This document shows, one piece after another, positions 16,268 through 25,831 of a stretch of DNA of 64,000 nt. The position numbers and the translations under genes were made by a program. The DNA lies in NCBI RefSeq assembly GCF_023499215.1, contig NZ_JAKHSK010000023.1, forward strand, positions 1-64,000. The letters are read 5' to 3'. How positions within the stretch are numbered: position 1 is the stretch's first letter; the number at the start of each line of letters is the position of its first letter. Under the pieces are notes generated by a model. It was not told the DNA's origin and ran no database searches. It saw only the letters and a program-made list of their open reading frames with translations. The stretch comes from Zunongwangia pacifica (GTDB taxonomy: Bacteria; Bacteroidota; Bacteroidia; Flavobacteriales; Flavobacteriaceae).

Positions 16268-17431
16268 TTAGAAATAATATCCAATATTAATATTGAATCT
16301 TGCTTCCCATTTGGGATCTGGGTCACCGGTAGAAAATTCGTTATCAAAATCACCACCTAACCAGGAATGGTTATATCCTGCCGCATAATCGATATAGGTA
16401 CTCACAGGCCCCGAATTAATTAAGACCCCTAAAACATTCATGTAAGAATCACCAAAACCATCAATACGTTTGTGCATATAACCAAAGTCATTATAGATTT
16501 CGATTTTTTCTACAAAATCTTTATTTATATAGAAGAGGTGAGCAGTACCAAAATTGTAGATCTCGAAATTTGTTGCGACTTCGTAGGGAGTGCCATAAGC
16601 ACCCATTTCTATAATATTCCGTGTAATTCCCGGTGCATTTTTAGGGTTAAATTCGGCTTTAGTGGCTTGTGCTTTTATAAACCAATCGTCAGATTTGTAT
16701 TCGTAATGAACGGCCAGCGCATATCGATTTCCGGTTTTTGTAGTTTCGATATTATACAAACCGCCATATTGGGCAGATAATCCTACTTTGTGCATGGCAT
16801 CTAAATTGGGTTTGTATAAAATTTTTCCGTTTATTTGATTTACTTCTTTGTTGTTGCCAACAACGTCATAGGAATACCGGTGCGTCGATGCGGGAGAATT
16901 ATTACCAAATGTAAGTTCTTCAGCGTTTTTAAAGAATGCGGCATGATATTCAAACATATCTCCTTTATAAGAATAGCGTATCCCCATATCATAGTCGTCT
17001 TCTAAGCCAACATAATAGGGGAGGTTAAGAAACCAGTTATGCGAATTGTAACGTTCTATTCCAAAAGGAACCTGTACCAAACCCATTTGGACTTCACGCT
17101 TGTCATCAAGTTTATACCCTAACCATCCCTGTTTTAAAAATCCGCCCCCAAAAGCTTCGGAATAAAGACGGTATTCGGCATTGATATATAAATTTTTATA
17201 AGAACCGTTTACAGCAAGTCTAAAAACATCAAAACCAAAATCACCGCCTCTTTCCTGCATTTCTGGCTTCCAGGAAGACAGGTTGTAATTAAAACGCAAA
17301 GCTCCCCCGATGGTTAATTTTGGTTTGGGGTTATCTTCCCCATCCTTTTCCTGAGCAAAGTTGTGATAAGGTAGAAAAATGCCTAAAAGTAGCAGTAGAG
17401 AAAAGTAATTTTTTAGTAATTGTTTATTCAT
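16268..17431 (-). CDS. Outer-membrane beta-barrel porin (paralogue 2)
   Basis: 387 residues with signal peptide (LLLLLGIFLPYHNFAQ, cleavage after AQ likely) and the same barrel architecture and C-terminal Phe as paralogue 1. By eye roughly half of positions are identical. It is the first gene of the minus-strand porin-porin-BCCT-Usp array; a 225-bp spacer with a dispersed repeat separates it from paralogue 1, so the downstream genes may also have their own promoter. The pair is probably a tandem duplication with diverged gating or substrate range. Confidence 0.8.
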   Translation of the reverse strand: MNKQLLKNYFSLLLLLGIFLPYHNFAQEKDGEDNPKPKLTIGGALRFNYNLSSWKPEMQERGGDFGFDVFRLAVNGSYKNLYINAEYRLYSEAFGGGFLKQGWLGYKLDDKREVQMGLVQVPFGIERYNSHNWFLNLPYYVGLEDDYDMGIRYSYKGDMFEYHAAFFKNAEELTFGNNSPASTHRYSYDVVGNNKEVNQINGKILYKPNLDAMHKVGLSAQYGGLYNIETTKTGNRYALAVHYEYKSDDWFIKAQATKAEFNPKNAPGITRNIIEMGAYGTPYEVATNFEIYNFGTAHLFYINKDFVEKIEIYNDFGYMHKRIDGFGDSYMNVLGVLINSGPVSTYIDYAAGYNHSWLGGDFDNEFSTGDPDPKWEARFNINIGYYF

Positions 17432-17521
17432 AGGATGCTTTTTGTTTAAGTTAAGTTACTATGAATAATTATGAATTAGCTTAAAAGACTCAAATTTTAA
17501 TAATTTATTAGTTTTTGGGGA

Positions 17522-17553
17522 CTAAAAAAGCCTTCTATGAAAATAGAAGGCTT
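17522..17553 (-). terminator. Terminator of the TlpA-like lipoprotein gene
   Basis: AGCCTTCTAT (17529-17538) and ATAGAAGGCT (17543-17552) form a perfect 10-bp stem; on the minus strand it is followed by six T. It lies about 55 bp past the stop at 17607. Confidence 0.85.
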
Positions 17554-17606
17554 AAATAAAAAATTATAAACAAAAAACAGAATTAGACTACAAGCTAAGG
17601 GAAGTG

Positions 17607-19520
17607 TTAAGATTGCGTGAGTTGGATCATGATCGCAAGTTCTTCGGCTAATTTATCGGTGTTACCGTTCCAACCTACCGATTTAAATTTAATTCGGCCA
17701 TCAGGTCCTAAAACAAATTTTGTAGGGATTCCTGAAACGCCATAATCTTCTACCACTTTAAAGGCGTTGCTATCTTCAACTTTCTCATCCATTAACACTT
17801 GGAAATCATAATCATTAGCATCGATAAACTCGGTAACCTCTTTCATACGTACCTCTGGTTCCTGGCTTTCCCAGGTATCGATAAATAAGAATGCTACATT
17901 TGGATCGTCTTTATGTGCAACCACGGCTTTTTGCATTCCAGGGAACGACATTTTACATGGGCCGCACCAGGTCGCCCAAAAATCAAGAATTACGGTTTTT
18001 CCTTTTAATTCTTCTAAACTAACTTCGTTGCCATCAAGATCTTTTAAAGTAAACTGGCTGGCATCTTCATCGATCATCATTTTTTTGATATCGTTTTTTG
18101 CTTTTTGATGCCCTTTTTCTTCAAGCATTGCTAATTCTTTTTCAAATCCTTCAGCATCACCAATGGCAGTGTACGCTTCTTTGTAATATTCGTTTAGTTT
18201 TTGTGAACCTTTATTTTCAGCAATAAAATTGGCCGCTTTTTCTTTTGCAGTTTCATATTGCTCATCTTCCACTAAATATTGAATGTATTTTTCAGTAAGA
18301 TCGGCTTCGGCAAGTTTAGAGCTTGCCGCCATTTCCTGATATTTTATCGCTTCTTTCAGGTCTCCTTTTTTATACATGATCGTGGCATAAGTATCCTGAT
18401 ACATTGCCTTCATGTAATCGATATTGTTTTTATACTGGCTTACAGTATTATAATCTGGCTTTTCTTCTTTCAGGTCAATATTATCAAGAATGTCAAGAGA
18501 TTTTTTAGAAATCTTCTGTGCCTTATCAAGATCTTTACCTTCTTCAGCTAATTTCCAGGCGATGCTGTTATATGCTGAAGCTACTTTTCCCTGTTCAGAA
18601 ATTTTAGAAGCATATTCCTCTGCTTTATCGATATCACCTTCGGCTGCAAGCTCACTGGCTAGCATGGATAGCATATAATTTCTATACATATTGTCCTTAC
18701 CAACCTTATCTTCATAATCCTGAAAAACTTTTTCCTTAGCCTCGGCACCTTTTGCCTGATACATTTTTTGGTAATAGCTTGAAACAGCTAAAGAACCTTG
18801 TGGAAACTTTTCAGGGATTAAACTTCTTAAAGAATCAGCCGCTTTTTTATTTTCAACAATCGCATTGATACGATACAAACTCATATAATCTTCTTCGCTT
18901 AAAGAATCATTTGCAGCTGTCATTTGCTTTTCGACGAAAGCAGTGGCTTTTTCTTTATCAGATTTGATAAGGTTAACGTAATTACTGCTCCATTTTCCTT
19001 CTAAAGAAGCATCCTTTTTAAAATCGCTCTCAAATTTAGAAATGATAGAATCTTTGGGAAGCTCTATGTTCCCGTAACGATCACCCTGGCTGTAAAGATT
19101 GGCAATTTGTGCAGCACTTCCGGTAATCGCATTTCCTTCTTCATCGTAAAGCGGAAGTACATAGCCTGCTTTTCCGTTATTATCGTCTATATTATATTGT
19201 TTAAACTGAAAAGAAATCGCAGTGACAGAATCCGGAATTTTGATGCTGGACATATACATCATCGCCGAATCTTTAAGTTTAATATCTTCTGGATATATGC
19301 CGTTCCCCGTAATGAAGTTGATAATACCTTTTACTTTTTCATCTTCATTGGAGGGAATACTATCTTCTGAAGTATAGGTAATTTTAATTTCATCCCCTGG
19401 TTTTGGGAATTCTTTATCAATATGTAATGCTCCTATGTCTTTTCCATTGTCCTTAGGTTCGGTTTCGCAAGAAACTAAAGCTGTCAATAAAGCTAATGTG
19501 GGTAATACTATTTTTTTCAT
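17607..19520 (-). CDS. TlpA-like thioredoxin-domain lipoprotein with TPR-like middle
   Basis: 637 residues. The lipobox LTALVSC puts Cys18 as the lipid-anchored residue, so the protein acts in the periplasm or at the outer membrane. Residues about 20-140 form an unknown N-terminal domain, 150-470 are helical and repeat-like (TPR-type), and 480-637 form the thioredoxin fold with the redox pair WCGPC at 518-522 and the cis-Pro in GIPTKF at about 599. The protein should reduce or exchange disulfides of exported proteins. It is monocistronic with its own terminator. Confidence 0.88.
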   Translation of the reverse strand: MKKIVLPTLALLTALVSCETEPKDNGKDIGALHIDKEFPKPGDEIKITYTSEDSIPSNEDEKVKGIINFITGNGIYPEDIKLKDSAMMYMSSIKIPDSVTAISFQFKQYNIDDNNGKAGYVLPLYDEEGNAITGSAAQIANLYSQGDRYGNIELPKDSIISKFESDFKKDASLEGKWSSNYVNLIKSDKEKATAFVEKQMTAANDSLSEEDYMSLYRINAIVENKKAADSLRSLIPEKFPQGSLAVSSYYQKMYQAKGAEAKEKVFQDYEDKVGKDNMYRNYMLSMLASELAAEGDIDKAEEYASKISEQGKVASAYNSIAWKLAEEGKDLDKAQKISKKSLDILDNIDLKEEKPDYNTVSQYKNNIDYMKAMYQDTYATIMYKKGDLKEAIKYQEMAASSKLAEADLTEKYIQYLVEDEQYETAKEKAANFIAENKGSQKLNEYYKEAYTAIGDAEGFEKELAMLEEKGHQKAKNDIKKMMIDEDASQFTLKDLDGNEVSLEELKGKTVILDFWATWCGPCKMSFPGMQKAVVAHKDDPNVAFLFIDTWESQEPEVRMKEVTEFIDANDYDFQVLMDEKVEDSNAFKVVEDYGVSGIPTKFVLGPDGRIKFKSVGWNGNTDKLAEELAIMIQLTQS

Positions 19521-19680
19521 ATTTCGATCGATGTTTTTATGTAGTGTGTATGAAATTAGTTAAAAAGAGTTAAAGTTTTTTGTTTAAGCATTGATTTAAC
19601 ATTTGGCGTGGGTTTTAAATAAAATAAACATTCTTAAATGAATAAAGTTTAAAAATGTAGCCTTAAATTATCAAAAACTA

Positions 19681-19717
19681 AAAGGCTCTATAATCTGAAG
19701 TTGATTGTAGAGCCTTT
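19681..19717 (-). terminator. Terminator downstream of kdsA
   Basis: AAAGGCTCTA (19681-19690) pairs perfectly with TAGAGCCTTT (19708-19717); on the minus strand it is followed by TAGTTTTTG. The rest of 19521-19883 holds repeat copy C and no gene. Confidence 0.7.
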
Positions 19718-19732
19718 TCAGTAAACCATCCA

Positions 19733-19885
19733 GGGGGTAACCTTGGGGTATTTTATCTCTATTATCGAGTAAAAAATAGATTTTTATTGGCACCGCCAAA
19801 GGGTATAATACCCCGAGGCTTGCCTCGAAATTAAAAATTTGTTTTCAACGAATGCCTTGTGGGCTTGCCCCGAGGTACTTTACTT
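19733..19885. repeat. Dispersed intergenic repeat, copy C (longest)
   Basis: Holds CTATTATCGAG, TTGGCACCGCCAAAGGGTA, TAATACCCCGAGGCTTGCC, then CGAATGCCTTGTGGGCTTGC and CCCGAGGTACTTTACTT, and ends exactly at the kdsA stop codon. The TTGGCA...CCAAAGGGT half is shared with copy D and the CGAATGCCTT half with copy F. Confidence 0.7.
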
Positions 19886-20702
19886 AGAAAGAATTAATGG
19901 TTTGTCTTATTGCCACGAGATTGGTCATTAATTGCTCTAAATATTTTAGATCGAGCATATTGGCACCATCACTTTTAGCATTAGCAGGATCAAAATGAGT
20001 TTCTATAAATAGTCCATCTACATTATTTACCACTCCTGCACGGGCAATAGTTTCAATCATATCGGGTCGGCCACCGGTTACACCACTGCTTTGGTTGGGC
20101 TGTTGTAAGCTATGGGTTACATCTAAAACGGTAGGAGCAAATTCTCGCATGGTAGGTATTCCCCTAAAATCGACAATCATATCTTTATAACCAAACATGG
20201 TACCACGATCGGTCACCATCACCTGCTCGTTATTACAATCGGTTACCTTAGTTACCGCATGTTTCATAGATTCGGGACTCATAAACTGTCCTTTCTTTAG
20301 GTTTACGGTTTTTCCGGTTTCAGCGGCAGCAACTACAAGATCGGTCTGCCTCACTAAAAAAGCCGGAATTTGTAGAATATCAACATATTCAGCAGCTAGT
20401 TGGGCGTCGCTAATTTCGTGAATGTCGGTAATCGTAGGCACTTTAAAAGTCTCAGAAACTTTTCTAAGTATTTTTAAGGCTTTTTCATCACCAATTCCGG
20501 TAAAGCTATCGATTCGTGATCGGTTTGCTTTTTTAAAACTTCCTTTAAAAACATACGGAATTTTCAGTTTATCGGTAATTTCAACAACTTTTTCAGCAAT
20601 ACGTAGTGCCATTTCTTCGCCTTCAATGGCACAAGGACCGGCAAGAAGAAAAAAGTTATCAGAATCGGCATGATGTATTTGTGGGATATTTTCTAATTTC
20701 AT
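19884..20702 (-). CDS. kdsA: 3-deoxy-D-manno-octulosonate 8-phosphate (KDO8P) synthase
   Basis: Condenses phosphoenolpyruvate with arabinose 5-phosphate to give KDO8P for lipopolysaccharide core synthesis in the cytoplasm. 272 residues, the usual length. Key segments: LLAGPCAIE with the Cys that marks the metal-dependent class of the enzyme, FKGSFKKANRSR (substrate phosphate binding), TDIHE, and PNQSSGVTGG; IETHFDP carries further metal/substrate residues. It diverges from typA and has a TATCTTTG promoter element 23 bp upstream of its start. Confidence 0.95.
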   Translation of the reverse strand: MKLENIPQIHHADSDNFFLLAGPCAIEGEEMALRIAEKVVEITDKLKIPYVFKGSFKKANRSRIDSFTGIGDEKALKILRKVSETFKVPTITDIHEISDAQLAAEYVDILQIPAFLVRQTDLVVAAAETGKTVNLKKGQFMSPESMKHAVTKVTDCNNEQVMVTDRGTMFGYKDMIVDFRGIPTMREFAPTVLDVTHSLQQPNQSSGVTGGRPDMIETIARAGVVNNVDGLFIETHFDPANAKSDGANMLDLKYLEQLMTNLVAIRQTINSF

Positions 20703-20724
20703 TTTTCAAGAATTAATTCAGCTG

Positions 20725-20732
20725 CAAAGATA
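20725..20732 (-). promoter_or_regulatory. kdsA -7 promoter element (TATCTTTG)
   Basis: On the minus strand TATCTTTG fits TAnnTTTG and ends 23 bp before the kdsA start codon. No clear -33 element. The rest of the 410-bp kdsA-typA gap shows nothing I can name. Confidence 0.5.
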
Positions 20733-21082
20733 ACTCAATCAAATTTGCTAACCATATTTTTAGTTTACGGTTAGTTTCTGGATGAATTACACAGCATACA
20801 CTCAAGCATCAGAAACAACATTTTTAAGTGACGCTAATATTGGTCTTTTTCCGCAGGAATTCTTATGATTTAAGTATTAGTGAAATGAGAATATTTTAAT
20901 TTTAGGGATACTTTAACGGCTTGTTTTTATGGTTTATTTATAGAGTATAACCGGTTTTCTATATTTAGGTTTCTATCTTGATTTGGGTTTTAAAACAAAA
21001 CGTGATTTGTAAGTCTTTGTGAAACAAATTGTTACTTTTAAATTATTTTTTTCAATAATATTTATTTGGCGAAAAATAGCTG

Positions 21083-21090
21083 TATATTTG
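21083..21090 (+). promoter_or_regulatory. typA -7 promoter element (TATATTTG)
   Basis: TATATTTG fits the Bacteroidota -7 consensus and ends 22 bp before the typA ATG. A TTTG at 21065-21068 is 14 bp away, shorter than the usual spacing, so the -33 is uncertain. Confidence 0.6.
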
Positions 21091-21112
21091 CGCCCTTTAA
21101 AAACAGGCTTTT

Positions 21113-22915
21113 ATGGCAGCTATTAAAAATATTGCAATTATTGCGCACGTAGACCACGGTAAAACTACCCTGGTTGATAAGATCATGTATCATTGTCGTT
21201 TATTTAGAGAAAACGAGAATACAGGTGATCTTATTTTGGATAATAACGATCTTGAAAGAGAGCGTGGTATTACCATCACTTCTAAAAACGTATCTGTAGT
21301 TTATAAAGATACAAAGATTAACATTATCGATACTCCTGGTCACGCCGATTTTGGTGGAGAGGTAGAGCGTGTGCTAAATATGGCAGATGGTGTTTTACTT
21401 TTAGTAGATGCTTTTGAAGGCCCTATGCCACAAACTCGTTTTGTGCTGCAAAAAGCAATCGATCTTGGTCTTAAGCCTTGTGTAGTTATAAACAAAGTGG
21501 ATAAAGAAAACTGTACTCCAGATGAGGTGCACGAAAAAGTGTTCGACTTGATGTTTGAGCTTGGAGCAGAAGAGTGGCAGTTGGACTTCCCAACCGTTTA
21601 TGGTTCGGCTAAGAACAACTGGATGAGTGAAGACTGGAAAAACCAGACTGAAAATATCGAACCATTATTAGATATGGTAATCGAGCATATTCCTTCTCCA
21701 AAAGTAGATAAAGAAGGAACGCCACAAATGCTTATTACTTCTTTAGATTTCTCTTCGTTTACAGGAAGGATCGCTATTGGTCGTTTACAACGTGGTGTTT
21801 TAAAAGAAGGGATGAATGTTTCTTTGGTTAAAAGAGACGGTACCATTAAGAAAACAAGAATTAAAGAACTTCATACTTTTGAAGGTCTTGGAAGACGAAA
21901 GATAGAAGAAGTTGAGGCTGGAGATATTTGTGCGGTTGTAGGATTAGAAGGATTTGAAATTGGAGATACTATCGCTGATTTTGAAAACCCTGAGGCTTTA
22001 AAAACGATCGCTATCGACGAGCCTACAATGAGTATGTTGTTTACGATTAACGACTCTCCTTTCTTTGGTAAAGATGGTAAGTTTGTAACCTCAAGACACA
22101 TTAAAGAAAGACTTACAAAAGAATTAGAGAAAAACCTGGCACTTCGTGTTAAAGAAACCGATAGTGCAGATAAATTTATGGTGTTTGGTCGTGGGGTACT
22201 GCATTTATCGGTACTTATCGAGACCATGCGTCGTGAAGGATACGAATTACAAATTGGGCAGCCACAGGTAATCATCAAAGAAATTGATGGTGTTAAATGT
22301 GAGCCCGTAGAGGAATTAACCATCGATCTTCCAGAAAATGTATCTGGTAAAGCGGTAGAAATGGTAACCCTTCGTAAAGGAGAAATGCTCTCGATGGAAG
22401 CGCGTGGTGATCGTATGGTTTGTGAATTTATTATTCCATCTCGTGGGATTATAGGTTTACGTAACCAGTTATTAACGGCTACTGCCGGTGAAGCGATTAT
22501 GGCGCACCGTTTTAAAGAATATCAGCCATTAAAAGGAGGTATTCCAGAGCGTTTAAATGGATCTTTAGTGTCTATGGAGAAAGGAACCGCAATTCCTTAT
22601 TCTATCGATAAACTTCAGGATCGTGGGAAGTTCTTTGTAGATCCGGGAGAAGATATTTACGAAGGTCAGGTGATTGGTGAAAACTCACGCCAGGATGATA
22701 TGGTAGTGAACATCACTAAAACCAAAAAACTTTCTAACGTACGTTCTTCAGGAGCCGATGAAAAAGCGAAGATCGTTCCTGCAATTAAGTTCTCTTTGGA
22801 AGAAGCTTTAGAATATATTCAGAAAGATGAGTATGTAGAAGTAACTCCAAATCACTTACGACTTAGAAAAATTTATCTGACTGAAAACGACAGAAAAAGA
22901 AATAAGATTATCTAA
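21113..22915 (+). CDS. typA: Translational GTPase TypA/BipA
   Basis: Ribosome-associated GTPase of the EF-G-like class, involved in ribosome assembly and stress adaptation. 600 residues, the family length. G1 loop AHVDHGKT at residues 11-18, switch II DTPGHADF, G4 NKVD, then the beta-barrel, EF-G domain III/V-like segments (FGRGVLHLSVLIETMRREGY) and the BipA-specific C-terminal domain ending in KIYLTENDRKRNKII. It has its own promoter and terminator. Confidence 0.97.
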   Translation: MAAIKNIAIIAHVDHGKTTLVDKIMYHCRLFRENENTGDLILDNNDLERERGITITSKNVSVVYKDTKINIIDTPGHADFGGEVERVLNMADGVLLLVDAFEGPMPQTRFVLQKAIDLGLKPCVVINKVDKENCTPDEVHEKVFDLMFELGAEEWQLDFPTVYGSAKNNWMSEDWKNQTENIEPLLDMVIEHIPSPKVDKEGTPQMLITSLDFSSFTGRIAIGRLQRGVLKEGMNVSLVKRDGTIKKTRIKELHTFEGLGRRKIEEVEAGDICAVVGLEGFEIGDTIADFENPEALKTIAIDEPTMSMLFTINDSPFFGKDGKFVTSRHIKERLTKELEKNLALRVKETDSADKFMVFGRGVLHLSVLIETMRREGYELQIGQPQVIIKEIDGVKCEPVEELTIDLPENVSGKAVEMVTLRKGEMLSMEARGDRMVCEFIIPSRGIIGLRNQLLTATAGEAIMAHRFKEYQPLKGGIPERLNGSLVSMEKGTAIPYSIDKLQDRGKFFVDPGEDIYEGQVIGENSRQDDMVVNITKTKKLSNVRSSGADEKAKIVPAIKFSLEEALEYIQKDEYVEVTPNHLRLRKIYLTENDRKRNKII

Positions 22916-22940
22916 TCGATAGTTTTTAAACTGAAATAAA

Positions 22941-22976
22941 AAACCTCACAGTGCTTCACTCGTGAGGTTTTTATTT
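22941..22976 (+). terminator. typA terminator
   Basis: AAACCTCAC (22941-22949) pairs with GTGAGGTTT (22962-22970), followed by TTATTTTTT. The loop is 12 nt. It could also stop antisense transcripts from the toxin-antitoxin locus. Confidence 0.85.
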
Positions 22977-23094
22977 TTTAGTGCACAAAGTTCAAAGTTT
23001 ACAGCTTAATCCATCAGCGCTTAGCTTTCGTTAAATTCAATATGTGTTTTTATATGAGGTGAGCAGAAATTTATGAGATATAATGCTAGTCCTG

Positions 23095-23517
23095 TTAGTC
23101 ATTGGCTTTTCCTTGTAAATAAGTTTCAGGTGTAAGAACAGCCAATTCACTTTTTTTATAATCCTTTACATTCCTGGTAAGTATGATGGTGATTTCTCCA
23201 TTTTCTACCGCTGAAAAGTTTTGTAATGCATCTTCAAAATCTTTAAATTTTGAGTTTAACGCTCCAAGTACAACTTCTTTATCCATTGTAATGACTTCAA
23301 TAATATTTCATAGCTGTTTAATTTTTTCAATTATAATATCATGTTTTGCCGTTTTTCTAAGTAAATAGTAAACATTACATATTATCACCGGCGTAGTATA
23401 GCCCTTAATTTGGCTTGCTTCACAAAGATTTAGGAGGTCTGTAGCAAATTCAGCAAATGGTTCACGGTCATAAAAGAAATCCAAAATGACATCTGTATCA
23501 ATCAGCACCTTATCCAT
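23095..23517 (-). pseudogene. PIN-domain toxin interrupted by an in-frame TGA
   Basis: Residues 1-69 (MDKVLIDTDVILDFFYDREP to EKIKQL) and the next stretch (NIIEVIT, then MDKEVVLGALNSKFKDFEDA) lie in the same frame, separated only by TGA at 23308-23310. Joined, they make a normal PIN ribonuclease of about 140 residues: DTDVILD at the start, the acidic FKDFEDAL and TRNVKDY in the second half, ending in LTPETYLQ. Without readthrough the first part lacks the later catalytic acids. It sits directly behind its antitoxin gene (1-bp gap). Likely an inactivated VapC-type toxin; a second start at 23286 could yield a non-functional fragment. Confidence 0.8.
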
Positions 23518-23772
23518 TTATGAATATTTTTCTTCTAATCTTTTTCTAAGTTCTTCTTTATAATCCATATCAGCTTTAGGCATTTTAAAAGAACCTTTTA
23601 AAGACTTTACAATAGGATTAAGCTTGTTGGCTTTTTCTTTTTGTTCTTCTTTAGTTAAGATCTTTAAGTAGTTTTCAATGATATCAGATAAACTACGATT
23701 CTTATCTTTTGCGTATTTTTTGGCTCTTTTTACGATCTCTTGTTCGATGGAGAGTGTCAATTTCGTATTCAT
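23518..23772 (-). CDS. Antitoxin of a PIN-toxin pair (DUF6364-like)
   Basis: 84 residues. The N-terminal part (TKLTLSIEQEIVKRAKKYAK) is a ribbon-helix-helix-like DNA-binding motif and the C-terminal half is Lys/Glu-rich, ending in MDYKEELRKRLEEKYS, suited to wrapping the toxin. It overlaps the toxin start and should autoregulate the pair. It appears intact although the partner toxin is broken, which is a harmless combination. Dispersed repeat copy D lies upstream. Confidence 0.75.
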   Translation of the reverse strand: MNTKLTLSIEQEIVKRAKKYAKDKNRSLSDIIENYLKILTKEEQKEKANKLNPIVKSLKGSFKMPKADMDYKEELRKRLEEKYS

Positions 23773-23827
23773 CGCTAAATAAGATTTGTTTGCTACAATA
23801 TAAAAAGAATTTTTATACGTATTTATT

Positions 23828-23920
23828 TATTGGCAGCACCAAAGGGTTTAATACCCCGTCCCGATAGCTGTCGGGATGCCTAAGAATTATAATTTTGTCT
23901 TTAATTTAGGTATTTTGCTT
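23828..23920. repeat. Dispersed intergenic repeat, copy D
   Basis: TTGGCAGCACCAAAGGGTTT then AATACCCCGTCCCGATAGCT and GTCGGGATGCC. CCCGATAGCTGTCGGG is a strong palindrome. It lies between the divergent antitoxin and ABC-exporter genes. Confidence 0.7.
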
Positions 23921-23996
23921 AATATCATTTACAGCCACAAGTAAGGTTTTTGTAAAATATCAGACCATTTTTAAGAACGTATTAAAACCAAATCAT

Positions 23997-25826
23997 TTGC
24001 CAAAACCAAAAAAGTCCTTAGAATCCAATAAGATCAATCTTAAAGAAAGTTTTGCTTCTTTAAAATTTGTACCGCGATTCTTTAAAGAGATCAGGAAAGT
24101 AAATCCGCTATTGTTTTACACCAATATCGGCAGCCGAATTTTAAGTGCGGTCATTCCTTTAGCCTTGCTATGGATAGGGAAGATCATTATCGATGAGGTG
24201 GTGGTACAAATCGATGCCGAAGTAAAAGACCTTTCCCGATTATGGATGTTTGTTGCTGCAGAATTTGGTTTGGCAATTTTATCAGATCTATTGAGCAGGG
24301 CAGTTTCGTTAACCGATGCTTTACTGGGCGATCAATATTCGATAGATACTTCTGTAAAAATTATTGAAAAAACAGCCGAGCTAAATTTAGATCAATTAGA
24401 AGATTCTGAATTTTACGATAAGCTGGAAAGAGCACGTAGACAAACTACCGGAAGGGTTGGTTTAATGTCCAATATTCTTGCGCAGGGCGAAGATCTAATC
24501 GTGATTATCTCTTTGCTTGCCGGTGTGGTGGTTTTTGAACCCTGGTTGATTATTTTGTTGGTAGTCTCAATTGTTCCTACTATTATAAATGAAATAAAAT
24601 TTAGCGGTACCAGTTATTCTTTAGCCAGAAGCTGGACGCAGGAGCGCCGCGAACTCGATTATCTGCGCTATGCAGGAGCAAGTGATGTGACGGCCAAAGA
24701 AGTGAAGTTATTCGGACTTTCGGGATATCTTGCGAATCGTTTTAAGTCACTTTCAGATCAATATTATGTAGCGAATAAAAAACTGGCGAAAAAAAGAGCC
24801 GGTTGGGGTTCGGTGTTTAACGTGATTGGAACTTCAGCCTACTATGGTGCCTATTTACTCATCGTGTACAGGACGGTTTTAGGCGTGTTTAGTTTGGGTG
24901 ATCTTACGTTTTTATCGGGGTCATTTAATCGCTTACGCTCAAAATTGCAGGGATTTTTTACTCGTTTTACGGCAATAACCGAAAGCGCGCTGTATCTTCA
25001 GGATTACTTTGAGTTTTTGGATCTTAAATACGAGGATGCCGTAATTGATGGTTTACCACTTCCCAGGGAAATTAAAAAAGGATTCCGTTTAAAAAATGTA
25101 GGCTTTAAATATCCAAAATCAGATAAATGGGTGGTTCGTAATATCAATTTTGAATTACTCGCCGGCGAAAAACTGGCTTTTGTGGGAGAAAACGGAGCCG
25201 GAAAGACTACGCTGATCAAATTGTTACTCCGCTTTTACGAACCGACTGAAGGAGAAATTTTACTGGAAGATATTCCGGTAAAGCAATATGATAAAGCCCA
25301 ATATCAACAGTATTTTGGAGTCATTTTTCAGGATTTTGTAAAGTTTGAATTAACGCTTCGTGAGAATATCGCCATGGGTGATATTCGGGAAATCGACAAT
25401 CAATTTAAATTAGATGCTGCTGCCGAAAAAAGTCTGGCCAATCAGGTGATTGCCGATATTCCAAAAGGTTTTGATCAGCAATTAGGGAAACGCTTTAAGC
25501 AGGGAAAAGATCTGTCTGGCGGGCAGTGGCAAAAGATCGCAATAGCCAGGGCATATATGAAAGATGCCGAAGTTTTGATCTTAGACGAGCCAACTTCAGC
25601 ATTAGATGCACGGGCAGAAACCGAGGCTTTTGATCGTTTTATCAATTTAACCAAAGGAAAAACAGCAGTAATTATTTCCCACCGTTTTAGTACCGTGAGA
25701 ATTGCAGACCGGATTATGGTGCTTAAAGATGGTTCGGTTTTAGAGATCGGTACGCACGAAGAATTGATGGAAAAGGATCAATTATATGCCGAATTATTTA
25801 ATCTTCAGGCAGCGGGGTATCAGTGA
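23997..25826 (+). CDS. ABC exporter, fused permease and ATPase
   Basis: 609 residues: an N-terminal six-helix exporter domain (residues about 35-330) and a C-terminal ATPase with Walker A GENGAGKTT (about 397-405), Q-loop, signature DLSGGQWQK, Walker B VLILDEPTSALD and switch His in ISHRFSTV. It works as a homo- or heterodimer; the substrate is unknown. The frame opens with TTG, as does mutS, and no internal ATG near the start gives a sensible N-terminus. Monocistronic. Confidence 0.9.
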   Translation: MPKPKKSLESNKINLKESFASLKFVPRFFKEIRKVNPLLFYTNIGSRILSAVIPLALLWIGKIIIDEVVVQIDAEVKDLSRLWMFVAAEFGLAILSDLLSRAVSLTDALLGDQYSIDTSVKIIEKTAELNLDQLEDSEFYDKLERARRQTTGRVGLMSNILAQGEDLIVIISLLAGVVVFEPWLIILLVVSIVPTIINEIKFSGTSYSLARSWTQERRELDYLRYAGASDVTAKEVKLFGLSGYLANRFKSLSDQYYVANKKLAKKRAGWGSVFNVIGTSAYYGAYLLIVYRTVLGVFSLGDLTFLSGSFNRLRSKLQGFFTRFTAITESALYLQDYFEFLDLKYEDAVIDGLPLPREIKKGFRLKNVGFKYPKSDKWVVRNINFELLAGEKLAFVGENGAGKTTLIKLLLRFYEPTEGEILLEDIPVKQYDKAQYQQYFGVIFQDFVKFELTLRENIAMGDIREIDNQFKLDAAAEKSLANQVIADIPKGFDQQLGKRFKQGKDLSGGQWQKIAIARAYMKDAEVLILDEPTSALDARAETEAFDRFINLTKGKTAVIISHRFSTVRIADRIMVLKDGSVLEIGTHEELMEKDQLYAELFNLQAAGYQ

Positions 25827-25831
25827 TAGAA

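Noticed and set aside
22314-22323. 150-aa and 82-aa minus-strand ORFs inside typA
   Set aside because: Antisense shadows of a conserved GTPase gene without their own ribosome-binding site or homology.
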